Source: Fusibacter tunisiensis
Lineage (GTDB): Bacteria > Bacillota > Clostridia > Peptostreptococcales > Acidaminobacteraceae
Assembly (NCBI RefSeq): GCF_016908355.1
Contig: NZ_JAFBDT010000020.1
Location: 1 to 41,128, forward strand
DNA length: 41,128 nucleotides
Reading direction: 5' to 3'
Shown: piece by piece, positions 33,213-40,110 of the stretch
How positions within the stretch are numbered: the first letter of the stretch is position 1
Layout: every line of letters starts with the position of its first letter
Made by a program: the position numbers and the translations under genes
The notes under the pieces: generated by a model
What the model was told of the DNA's origin: nothing
What the model saw: only the letters and a program-made list of their open reading frames with translations
Databases searched by the model: none

Positions 33213-33650
33213 ATGAAAGAATCAGAAGAAAAAAGCAAAGAACAAAAGAGATACTATATTCCTGTGGATGGAAAGTATTATGAAACGACAAAAGAGATTT
33301 ATGAAGTGTATTACCAAATGGATAGACGTGAACGGTATTTAGAAGAAAGGGATATCAAGAAAGGCGTTAAAACATTCAGTGATATCAGTAGTTTTTCATA
33401 TACAGCCGATGAAATCATTGGCGATGATGAACTTGATGTAAGCGATAAAGCCATAAAAAACATTTATATCGAAGCAGTTCTTGAAGCGTTATCTTATTTG
33501 GACGAAGAAGATCAATCGCTAATACAAGAGCTGTTTTTTTATGGAAAGACTGAACGTGAAGTAGCTAATGATTTAGTAATTTCAAAGACTGCGCTTCATT
33601 TCAGAAAGAATCGAGCGCTTGAAAGAATAAGGAATCAGTTAAATTTTTAA
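33213..33650 (+). CDS. Sigma-70-like factor of the integrative element
   Basis: The protein has 145 residues. The C-terminal part is a region 4 helix-turn-helix: LSYLDEEDQSLIQELFFYGKTEREVANDLVISKTALHFRKNRALERIRNQL. The N-terminal half (YYIPVDGKYYETTKEIYEVYYQMDRRERYLEERD) is the form seen in small sigma-like proteins of Bacillota conjugative transposons. GGAGGT lies 7 nt before the ATG, next to a hairpin and leader ORF. It probably directs polymerase to the element's own promoters for excision and transfer genes. Confidence 0.83.
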   Translation: MKESEEKSKEQKRYYIPVDGKYYETTKEIYEVYYQMDRRERYLEERDIKKGVKTFSDISSFSYTADEIIGDDELDVSDKAIKNIYIEAVLEALSYLDEEDQSLIQELFFYGKTEREVANDLVISKTALHFRKNRALERIRNQLNF

Positions 33651-33675
33651 AAAAAGTTTTTCAAATTAATAGACC

Positions 33676-33716
33676 AGACCCCCTCGCTTTTCGGCTTAAG
33701 AGTGAAGGGGTCTTTT
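33676..33716 (+). terminator. Terminator of the sigma factor gene
   Basis: AGACCCC and neighbouring bases pair with GGGGTCT in an interrupted stem (CTCGCTT with AAGAGTG inside), followed by TTTTAT. It separates the sigma gene from the structured RNA candidate. Confidence 0.85.
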
Positions 33717-33783
33717 ATATCCCTATGAACTTTGACAAATAGTAATGAATATTTTACTCATATTCAATATTTTAGGTACGTTA

Positions 33784-34033
33784 CCTTGTGACCGAGAGGA
33801 AAGCGACTAAGCGGATGCGCCATGACGGAGGTTCCAGAGCGATAACATCCGGCTTTAAATTATCTAGTGGTTTAGATAATTCGCCATGACCCACAAGGGA
33901 AAATTTGAACGATACTTCTACCAAGTCCTAAGAATCCTATGGATGGTAGCCTGACAAAATGATCAGGAGAATACAGCCTTTGCCTGGAAGCCAATGGCAT
34001 AGGTTGCTTCTATGAGGTCAATGACCATTGACC
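33784..34033 (+). ncRNA. Structured RNA candidate of about 250 nt (unknown class)
   Basis: The 506-bp gap between the sigma gene and the helicase has no good ORF but is rich in perfect pairings. P1 is CCTTGTG/CACAAGG (33784-33790, 33892-33898). It encloses P2 CGGATG/CATCCG (33812-33817, 33846-33851) and P3 AATTATCTA/TAGATAATT (33858-33866, 33873-33881). A second domain has CCTGA/TCAGG (33950-33967), TGCC/GGCA with CCT/AGG (33977-34003) and GGTCAAT/ATTGACC (34016-34033). CCTATG (33936) can alternatively pair with CATAGG (33998). A TTGACA -35-like box lies at 33732. GCCATGAC occurs twice, near 33820 and 33884. Its composition differs from the AT-rich flanks. Confidence 0.6.
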
Positions 34034-34067
34034 GCCTAAAATATTTATTAACTAAATTTTAAAAGAA

Positions 34068-34134
34068 TCACTTAACAGTACAAACGTGTAACGAAGTTGT
34101 CTTGGCTTGGTTCTAGGTTTGTGCTGTTAAGTGA
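34068..34134 (+). repeat. 18-bp inverted repeat before the helicase gene
   Basis: The arm TCACTTAACAGTACAAAC (34068-34085) pairs with 34117-34134 along all 18 positions with one G-T pair, around a 31-nt loop. No T-run follows. The helicase ribosome binding site lies 15 nt beyond. It may be the 3' part of the upstream RNA element, an RNA stabiliser or a protein-binding site. Confidence 0.7.
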
Positions 34135-34159
34135 AACAAACTTAACTGAAGGAGAAATG

Positions 34160-36415
34160 ATGGATAACATACATGTAAATTTAGATACAAAAGACATTTT
34201 AGAGAAAGTAATCGCTGAAAAAATGGTCATGGATAATTCGACAGGCGTATTCATTATAAAAGACTGTATTTTAGTTCAGAGCTTTACCGGAAAGAATTAC
34301 ACCTATCGAGCGGTCAATTATGTTACAGGGGACCAAAAGTATTTATTCTACAAACGACAGGAGCTAATAAAGCAAGATTATGATTGTGTTATTGATAAAA
34401 TCAAAGCCTTATCTTTTTATGATATGAAACAAGCCTCAGATGGCTCTGAGATGATTGATCTTATCTTCAGGGATATCTTTCCAAAGTATGGTTTCGTTGT
34501 AAGAGAAGATCAGGTTGAGTTATCAAAGCATATATATGAAAACATGAAAGACTTGAAGATATCCTTAAGTGACATTGCTGTTGGTCTTGGAAAAACTCAC
34601 GCTTATCTAATTGCGGCAATTGTACATGGTACTTTTGCTAGAAAGGATCGCTTTTATAAGCAAACTCCAATTGTGATCACCACATCCAGTATTGAATTAC
34701 AACGCTCAATAATAAAAGAGTACATACCTGAGATTTCTAAAATGCTGATAGAGAATGGTATTATCCCATCACCAATCACATGTGTACTTAGAAAAGGTAA
34801 AGAGAACTATGTTTGTGAAAATCGATTAAAGGATTATTTTCAGTCACTAGATCCCAAGCGTAAACGCTCAAGTGAATATATAGGGCTACAAAATTTAATT
34901 CAAAGTAAAAACATTGACCTTGCTGATGCTGAAGACATCAGTGGTTATGATAAAAGAAAAATCAACGTCAAAAGCAGCCAGTGTATGAAGTGCAGCAAGT
35001 TTAAAACATGTGCTTTTCAACAGTTTATGAAACAAGCGAGAAAAAGCACCTATCACTTTCAAATATGCAACCATAATTATTACTTGGCAGACATCTTAAA
35101 GAGAAAAGATGGTCGAAGATCGTTATTGCCAGATTATCAAACAGTCATTATAGATGAAGCACATAAGTTAATGGATGCTGCAAACCAGATGTATGGAACA
35201 ACAATTAATGAACATGAGATTAATAACTTGATGAAAAAGATATCACCTGCAAATGTGAAAAAGAAGAGCCAAAATGACTTAAAGAATTTATCGAGTGAGG
35301 TCATGGCGCTTAACCAAATGTTGTTTGATGTCTTAGCTGATCAAATACCCAATGATGCATTTTCTGAGGATACAGAAAAATTTCCAACAATAATCACTTC
35401 AAGGATTAGAACACTTTTAAGGAAAATGGTATTCAACATTCATGAAATCAGTCAGAAGATGACTTATACAGAAAGGCAATTTCAGATTGACATTAAAGCT
35501 GTTTTGGATGGCTTGAACGTTTTTCTATTAGAAACAAATATCTATTGGATGGAAAATCCCAAAGCTAAGGGGCAACGAATGCTGGCATCTATTCCTGAAG
35601 TCATCAGTAAAGAATTAGGAGAAGACCTTTGGACAGATAAAAGGTCCATGATTTTAACATCAGGAACTTTAGCTGTGGATGGAGATTTCAGTTATATCAA
35701 ACATCAACTTGGCATGAGTGTTTTAAGTGATTGGAAGATTAATGAACTTACTAAATTATCACCTTATCATTTTAAAGAGAATTGCATGCTTTATATAGCA
35801 AAAAAAATGCCTTTTCCAAATGTTGATGATGAAGCTTACATTCAAATGATGGGAGAAGAAATATCAAGTCTAATTACTGCATCCAATGGACATGCGTTGG
35901 TCTTATTCACATCTTATAAGCCATTGCGACTCATATTTCAGAAGATTAAAAAAGAGCATCCCAACCGACAGATCATAGCAATGAATCGTGGGAGAAATAC
36001 AGCCATTGATGAATTTAAGGAAAGTAAAAATGCTATTTTATTTGCAACTGGAAGCATGTGGGAAGGTGTAAATATACCAGGGGATGTTTTATCTCATTTA
36101 ATTATTGTGAAGCTACCTTTTCCAATACCTGATCCAATAAGCGATTATGAGAAGTCATTGTACCCAGATATAAATGAATATCTTAAATCGGTTTTGATTC
36201 CTAAAATGCTTATAAAATTACGACAAGGTGTTGGCAGGTTGATAAGAAGTGAAACGGATACTGGTGTTATTTCAATATTAGATGCTAGAGCCGGTGACAC
36301 TGGTCGGTATCATCAAGATGTTTTACATGCATTGCCTGAATGCAGAAGGGCAGAGAACATTGAAGATATTCAAGCATTTCTAAATGAAAAGAAGGCAAAA
36401 AGCTATTTTGAATAG
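34160..36415 (+). CDS. DinG/XPD-type Fe-S helicase
   Basis: The protein has 751 residues. ATG 34160 (or 34157) follows AAGGAG by about 5 nt. An upstream TTG (34097) lies inside the inverted repeat and is unlikely. Walker A is VGLGKTHAYL (Lys145) and Walker B is IIDEAH (Asp332-His335). Cysteines 219, 275, 278 and 284 have the spacing of the 4Fe-4S cluster of XPD/DinG helicases. The late motifs are GSMWEGVNIPGD and RQGVGRLIRSE. Such helicases unwind 5'-3' and are SOS-linked in many bacteria. In the element it may serve DNA processing after excision. No exonuclease domain is present. Confidence 0.88.
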   Translation: MDNIHVNLDTKDILEKVIAEKMVMDNSTGVFIIKDCILVQSFTGKNYTYRAVNYVTGDQKYLFYKRQELIKQDYDCVIDKIKALSFYDMKQASDGSEMIDLIFRDIFPKYGFVVREDQVELSKHIYENMKDLKISLSDIAVGLGKTHAYLIAAIVHGTFARKDRFYKQTPIVITTSSIELQRSIIKEYIPEISKMLIENGIIPSPITCVLRKGKENYVCENRLKDYFQSLDPKRKRSSEYIGLQNLIQSKNIDLADAEDISGYDKRKINVKSSQCMKCSKFKTCAFQQFMKQARKSTYHFQICNHNYYLADILKRKDGRRSLLPDYQTVIIDEAHKLMDAANQMYGTTINEHEINNLMKKISPANVKKKSQNDLKNLSSEVMALNQMLFDVLADQIPNDAFSEDTEKFPTIITSRIRTLLRKMVFNIHEISQKMTYTERQFQIDIKAVLDGLNVFLLETNIYWMENPKAKGQRMLASIPEVISKELGEDLWTDKRSMILTSGTLAVDGDFSYIKHQLGMSVLSDWKINELTKLSPYHFKENCMLYIAKKMPFPNVDDEAYIQMMGEEISSLITASNGHALVLFTSYKPLRLIFQKIKKEHPNRQIIAMNRGRNTAIDEFKESKNAILFATGSMWEGVNIPGDVLSHLIIVKLPFPIPDPISDYEKSLYPDINEYLKSVLIPKMLIKLRQGVGRLIRSETDTGVISILDARAGDTGRYHQDVLHALPECRRAENIEDIQAFLNEKKAKSYFE

Positions 36416-36433
36416 GAAGTCTAAAAAAGTAAT

Positions 36434-36447
36434 TGTACACTGTACAC
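36434..36447. promoter_or_regulatory. Tandem TGTACAC operator-like repeat
   Basis: Two adjacent copies of TGTACAC also create a TGTAC-N3-GTACA palindrome, in the 161-bp gap before the excisionase-like gene. They probably bind an element regulator. The rest of the gap (36448-36576) is AT-rich. I see no convincing -35/-10 pair. Confidence 0.45.
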
Positions 36448-36576
36448 AAAAATAAAATAAGCGAAATATTGAGCATTTTTTTCTAGAGGGATAGTATGGA
36501 ATCATAAATACGCTATTCCTTTGATGGAATTGAATTCAGTATTTTTGAACTCATAACTTGAAAGGAAGAAGAACAT

Positions 36577-36780
36577 ATGAATGAAGTAAAAAAAATTTAT
36601 TACACTGCAGAGGAAGTTTCACAATTATTAGGTATTAGTGTGAGCACAAGTTATAGAATTATTAGGCAATTAAACAAAGAGCTTTCAACTAAAGGCTTTA
36701 TTGTGCTGGCAGGAAAATTACCAATTAAATATTTTGAAGAAAAATATTATGGATACAGTACGACAGGAGGGAACCAATGA
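36577..36780 (+). CDS. Excisionase-like helix-turn-helix protein
   Basis: The protein has 67 residues. A MerR/Xis-type helix-turn-helix, YYTAEEVSQLLGISVSTSYRIIRQLNKEL, is followed by a short wing, VLAGKLPIKYFEEKYY. AAGGAAG precedes the ATG. The end overlaps the integrase start by 4 nt, the usual xis-int arrangement. It is clearly related to the minus-strand protein at 39712-39897. It should bend att DNA and push the integrase towards excision. Confidence 0.83.
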   Translation: MNEVKKIYYTAEEVSQLLGISVSTSYRIIRQLNKELSTKGFIVLAGKLPIKYFEEKYYGYSTTGGNQ

Positions 36781-37844
36781 AAGCATCAAAAGATCCTAAT
36801 ACAGGAAAATGGAATGTAGATTACGCCTATAATGATTGGCAGGGTGTTAGAAAAAGATCAACAAAACGTGGCTTTAAAACGAAAAGAGAAGCTGAAGAAT
36901 GGGCTATGAGTTTCTTGGCTCAAAAGCAAGCAGATTTTACGATGAAGTTTTCTGATTTTATTGAAGTGTATTATGAAGATATCGGTACTAGAATCAAAGA
37001 ACATACGTTAAGAACAAAACAATATATCATAAATCTAAAGTTGTTGCCCTTTTTTGGAAGTATGCGAGTGAGTGACATTAAAGCAGCTCATATAAGAAAA
37101 TGGCAAAATGAATTAATAAAAGAAGGATATTCAGAGACTTACCTAAAAACGATTAATAATCAATTAAGTGCAATTTTAAATCATGCCGTTAGGTTCTATG
37201 AGTTGAAAAGTAATCCATGTAAAAAAGCAGGCAGTATGGGAAAAAGTAATGCTGAAGATATGCAGTTTTGGACAAAAGAGGAGTTTGATCAGTTTGTTGA
37301 AGCGATTATGGATAAACATCAGTCACATATTGCATTTATGACTCTATATTGGACTGGTATGAGAATTGGCGAGTTACTGGCATTAACTAAGGCAGATGTT
37401 GATATTAACAAAAAGACTATTTCTGTAACAAAATCCTATCAACGATTTGATAAGAGAGATGTAATCACTGAGCCTAAAACCCCTAAAAGTAGACGTGTTA
37501 TAAGTATTCCAGATTTTCTTATAGCCGATTATTTGGATTACTTTAAGACACTCTATGATTTGAGCGATGATGATCGAATTTTTAAATTCACAAAAGGCTA
37601 CTTAACAAATGAAATGAAGCGTGGCGTTAAGGAAAGTGGTGTCAAAAAAATTCGCTTACATGATTTGAGACACAGTCATTGTAGCCATTTAATTGAATTG
37701 GGCTTTACACCAGTAGCCATTGCAGAAAGACTGGGCCATGAAAAAGTAGAAACAACATTGAATACTTATGTTCATTTGTATCCAAATAAGCAAGCAGAAA
37801 TTGCAAACAAATTAGATCAAGAATATAAGAAGGAGCTGGTATAA
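36777..37844 (+). CDS. Tyrosine integrase of the first element
   Basis: The protein has 355 residues. It has an N-terminal AP2-like arm-binding domain (KWNVDYAYNDWQGVRKRSTKRGFKTKREAEEW), a SAM-like core-binding domain (about 60-160) and a catalytic domain. Visible catalytic residues are Arg196 (TGMRIGELLAL), His295 and Arg298 (HDLRHSH), His321 (LGHEK) and nucleophile Tyr331 (NTYVHLY). It is of the Tn916/phage Int type. GGAGGG is upstream. Integration and excision should occur nearby, most likely in the gap after the MobC-like gene (38240-38575). The integrase at 38576-39673 is a homologue. Confidence 0.93.
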   Translation: MKASKDPNTGKWNVDYAYNDWQGVRKRSTKRGFKTKREAEEWAMSFLAQKQADFTMKFSDFIEVYYEDIGTRIKEHTLRTKQYIINLKLLPFFGSMRVSDIKAAHIRKWQNELIKEGYSETYLKTINNQLSAILNHAVRFYELKSNPCKKAGSMGKSNAEDMQFWTKEEFDQFVEAIMDKHQSHIAFMTLYWTGMRIGELLALTKADVDINKKTISVTKSYQRFDKRDVITEPKTPKSRRVISIPDFLIADYLDYFKTLYDLSDDDRIFKFTKGYLTNEMKRGVKESGVKKIRLHDLRHSHCSHLIELGFTPVAIAERLGHEKVETTLNTYVHLYPNKQAEIANKLDQEYKKELV

Positions 37845-37845
37845 G

Positions 37846-38205
37846 ATGGCATGTCCCAATAAAAATCGGTATAGACCTAAAACCATAGCTTTTAGAGTTA
37901 CTGAAGAAGAAGATATTCGTATTGTTCAAAGGGTAAAAATAACCGGTGAAGTAAAAGGCGATTATCTCCGTTCAATGGCATTGAACGGAGATATAAACAT
38001 CGCCGTAGGAAAGTTTAAAAGTGATAAGTTGGCTTTGGCAATTAAAAAGCTTTCTGAAGTATTAAGAGATTCTTTAAACTCAGGTATTGAAGAAGAGATT
38101 TCTAATAAGATATTAGAAACCAATATATTATTAGAAGAATTGCAAAAGTTAATGACAGCCGATAAAAATGAGAAGTATTTAAAAAATGCAAAAGAAGGTA
38201 CATGA
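37846..38205 (+). CDS. MobC-like ribbon-helix-helix mobilisation protein
   Basis: The protein has 119 residues. KTIAFRVTEEEDIRIVQRVKITGEVKGDYLRSMALNG matches the N-terminal ribbon-helix-helix region of plasmid mobilisation (MobC) and related proteins. The C-terminal half is helical. AAGGAG precedes it, 1 nt after the integrase. MobC proteins assist a relaxase at oriT, yet no relaxase lies in this window, so it may act as an accessory to a relaxase encoded elsewhere or as a DNA-binding regulator. The coding sequence contains a 29-bp perfect palindrome and its end forms part of a terminator stem. Confidence 0.65.
   Translation: MACPNKNRYRPKTIAFRVTEEEDIRIVQRVKITGEVKGDYLRSMALNGDINIAVGKFKSDKLALAIKKLSEVLRDSLNSGIEEEISNKILETNILLEELQKLMTADKNEKYLKNAKEGT
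37957..38004. repeat. 29-bp perfect palindrome with outer arms, inside the MobC-like gene
   Basis: The 14-nt arm ATCTCCGTTCAATG (37964-37977) and its exact complement (37979-37992) flank a single G. Outer arms GGCGAT (37957-37962) and ATCGCC (37999-38004) extend the symmetry with small bulges. The palindrome is in frame and encodes LRSMALNGD. A cruciform-forming site this long suggests an origin of transfer, a replication origin or an operator for the encoded protein. Confidence 0.75.
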
Positions 38206-38238
38206 ACAGTGTAGGATGTTCGTGTACCTTCTTTTGCA
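38187..38238. terminator. Long bidirectional terminator closing the first element's operon
   Basis: A 20-nt arm at 38188-38207 pairs with 38218-38237 with only one A-C mismatch, extended by a T-A pair, around a 10-nt loop, and T-rich sequence follows. The stem includes the last codons of the MobC-like gene. Symmetry would stop transcripts from both sides. Confidence 0.85.
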
Positions 38239-38506
38239 TTTTCAATATTAATATTTTGACATTGAAAAGTATAGCAGCTTCATTTAAAATTGAGAGTATA
38301 TAACAAGATTTATTTGACGTAATCAAAAGTACTGGCTTGATTAAATGAAAAACCTCGAATGAAATTTTGACTCCATTTTGACTCCATTTTAAATAATAGT
38401 CGAAAAAAACAGTGATAATAATAGTAAAAATGATACCAAAAACACTGTAAAATCAATAAAAAGCAGTAGGAAATAAATCTTCCTAGTCGAGTGGGAATGA
38501 TAACTA
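38239..38506. other. Non-coding junction between two integrases, probable att region
   Basis: No ORF or RNA gene is evident. The notable feature is an exact 11-bp tandem repeat, ATTTTGACTCC at 38364-38374 and 38375-38385 with a partial third copy, probably integrase arm-type sites or part of the att core. ACAGTG (38409) and CACTGT (38443) form a weak inverted repeat. Because both integrases end towards this gap, one att end of each element should lie here. Confidence 0.5.
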
Positions 38507-38548
38507 AAAACCCTGAAAGCCTTAATTTTAAAAGGTTTTTAGGGTTTT
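38507..38548. terminator. Bidirectional terminator after the second integrase
   Basis: AAAACCCT pairs with AGGGTTTT, with AAA/TTT and CCTT/AAGG inside, and T-rich flanks lie on the right side. It terminates the - strand integrase transcript or shields it. Confidence 0.7.
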
Positions 38549-38560
38549 ATTTTGTGTTAC

Positions 38561-38578
38561 CGTACTAAAAACGTACTA
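38561..38578. repeat. Direct repeat CGTACTA at 11-bp period, integrase site candidate
   Basis: CGTACTA occurs at 38561-38567 and 38572-38578, the second spanning the stop codon of the second integrase. The 11-bp spacing equals that of the ATTTTGACTCC repeats, about one helical turn, as expected for integrase arm-binding sites. Confidence 0.4.
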
Positions 38579-39673
38579 TTCATTATTTTCAGGGGTTTCA
38601 GTGGTGTCAATTTTACCATTTATTACTTCCAATCGATCAGCCACTTCACCATGCTTATTGGGGTAAAGATGCGAATATGTCTGAAGGGTGGTCTCGATGT
38701 TTTCATGACCAAGCCTTTCAGAAATTAGTAGCGGTGAAAACCCCATTTCGATTAATAAAGAAGCATGTGAATGTCTAAGGTCGTGAACCCTGATTCGTTT
38801 CACTTTTGCTTTCTTGGAACCACGATTCATTTCACTATGCAAATATGATTTTGTGACTGGAAATAAGCGTTCATGGGGTTCATAGTCGTATAGTTTGGAA
38901 ACATAGTCCTTGATCATGTCACAAATGAAATCAGGTATAGTGATAATCCTTTTGCTTTTGGGTGTTTTGGGTTCCAAAATCAGATCTTCCCTTTCATGCC
39001 TTGCATAGTTTTTTGAGATTGAAACTGTTTTATTTTCGAAATTAAAGTCAACCAGTGTCAGTGCAAGCAATTCCCCTGATCTCATTCCAGTCCAAAACAA
39101 CAGCTCAAAGATTACTTTTGAAATTTGCTTATCTGCAATAAATGGAATAAACTGCTTGAATTCTTCTTTTGTCCAAAATTTCATTGAATCAGCATTCTTT
39201 TTTCCCATAGCACCGCAGATTCTTGCTGGGTTGGAGGGCAGCTTGTAATATTTACATGCAAAGTTGAAGATAGCTGAAACCTGATTGTGGACTGTTTTCA
39301 AGTATGTCTGACTATATTTCTTTTCATGATCCAAAAGTTCGTTTTGCCACTTTCGTATGGTAGATGCCTCAATCTTATTGATCGGCATGTCTTTGAAGTA
39401 TGGAAGAAGCTTTGTGTTAATCAAGAATTTCTTCCCTGCATATGTGGTAGGTTTCAAGCGAGATTTACAATCTTCCATATAAAGCTGCACTAAGTTACCA
39501 AAAGTCATGTCGGGTGATCCTTGGGATCTTTCCAAGAATTCACGTTCAAATGTTTTTGCTTCCTTTTGGGTTTTGAACCCTTCCTTTTTTTTCTTTTTCT
39601 TGTTGCCTATCCAGTCGCTGTAATAGAAAGAACAGTACCAGGTTCCGCGATCTTTGTCTTTGTAAGATGGCAT
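38576..39673 (-). CDS. Tyrosine integrase of the second element
   Basis: The protein has 365 residues. The start at 39673 (MPSYKDKDRGTWYCSFYYSDW) has AAGGAG 6 nt upstream and aligns with the first integrase. A longer start at 39715 has no such site. It has the same domain order: arm-binding domain, core-binding domain (LLPYFKDMPINKIEASTIRKWQNELL) and catalytic motifs TGMRSGELLAL, HDLRHSHASLL, LGHENIETTLQTYSHLY. It is diverged but clearly homologous to the plus-strand integrase. The gene points left, so its element extends right, with the RepA_N gene next. Confidence 0.93.
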   Translation of the reverse strand: MPSYKDKDRGTWYCSFYYSDWIGNKKKKKKEGFKTQKEAKTFEREFLERSQGSPDMTFGNLVQLYMEDCKSRLKPTTYAGKKFLINTKLLPYFKDMPINKIEASTIRKWQNELLDHEKKYSQTYLKTVHNQVSAIFNFACKYYKLPSNPARICGAMGKKNADSMKFWTKEEFKQFIPFIADKQISKVIFELLFWTGMRSGELLALTLVDFNFENKTVSISKNYARHEREDLILEPKTPKSKRIITIPDFICDMIKDYVSKLYDYEPHERLFPVTKSYLHSEMNRGSKKAKVKRIRVHDLRHSHASLLIEMGFSPLLISERLGHENIETTLQTYSHLYPNKHGEVADRLEVINGKIDTTETPENNE

Positions 39674-39711
39674 AAAGTACTCCTTTTTTAATAATAAATT
39701 AGTGATATTAA

Positions 39712-39897
39712 TCACATCATTACTTTGGTTTCAAAATATTTTTTGCTAATTCTACCGGGAACTATAATGTACCCATCCTTTTTTAGATTATCGTTTAAAT
39801 TTTTGATTATTCGGTATGCTGATGTGAGAGAAATACCAAGTATATCACTCACATCTTTTGCGTTGTAAAAGCAAATGCTTTTATTTGTCCCACTCAT
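39712..39897 (-). CDS. Excisionase-like helix-turn-helix protein of the second element
   Basis: The protein has 61 residues. CFYNAKDVSDILGISLTSAYRIIKNLNDNLKKDGYIIVPGR is the same fold and nearly the same layout as the protein at 36577-36780. AAAGGAGG lies upstream on the - strand. Its stop is just before the longer possible integrase start, so the two genes form a xis-int operon. Confidence 0.8.
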   Translation of the reverse strand: MSGTNKSICFYNAKDVSDILGISLTSAYRIIKNLNDNLKKDGYIIVPGRISKKYFETKVMM

Positions 39898-40110
39898 AGC
39901 TTTATCCTCCTTTATAAATGTAGTTATAAACCACCTTTGCTTTGTTCTATTTATAAATACGAAAGAAAATAATTAAATATAACTTAATAAAAAAAGTTGC
40001 TTTAAATATTTAAAAAAAAAAATCTAAATTTGAATATATAAATCTGCTTAATCGTATTTAATATTAATACATTATTTTGAAGCAAATTTTAGACAAAAAG
40101 GAGACTTTTT
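39898..40110. promoter_or_regulatory. AT-rich divergent intergenic region
   Basis: This gap of 213 bp is very AT-rich, with runs of A, between the - strand xis-int pair and the + strand repA. It must hold divergent promoters. I cannot pick out convincing -35/-10 pairs. Strong AT content and proximity to a replication initiator fit a DNA-unwinding or excision region. Confidence 0.35.

Noticed and set aside
33950-34005. Possible cobalamin riboswitch
   Set aside because: The text TCAGGAGA followed by GCC is only superficially like the B12 box. The rest of the consensus and the downstream gene type do not fit.
33784-34033. CRISPR array or tandem repeats in the long non-coding gap
   Set aside because: The only direct repeat is GCCATGAC twice, with no regular spacing. 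The structure is made of inverted repeats.
34097-34159. Upstream TTG start for the DinG-type helicase
   Set aside because: It lies within the loop and arm of an 18-bp inverted repeat and has no ribosome binding site, whereas ATG 34160 has AAGGAG at good spacing.
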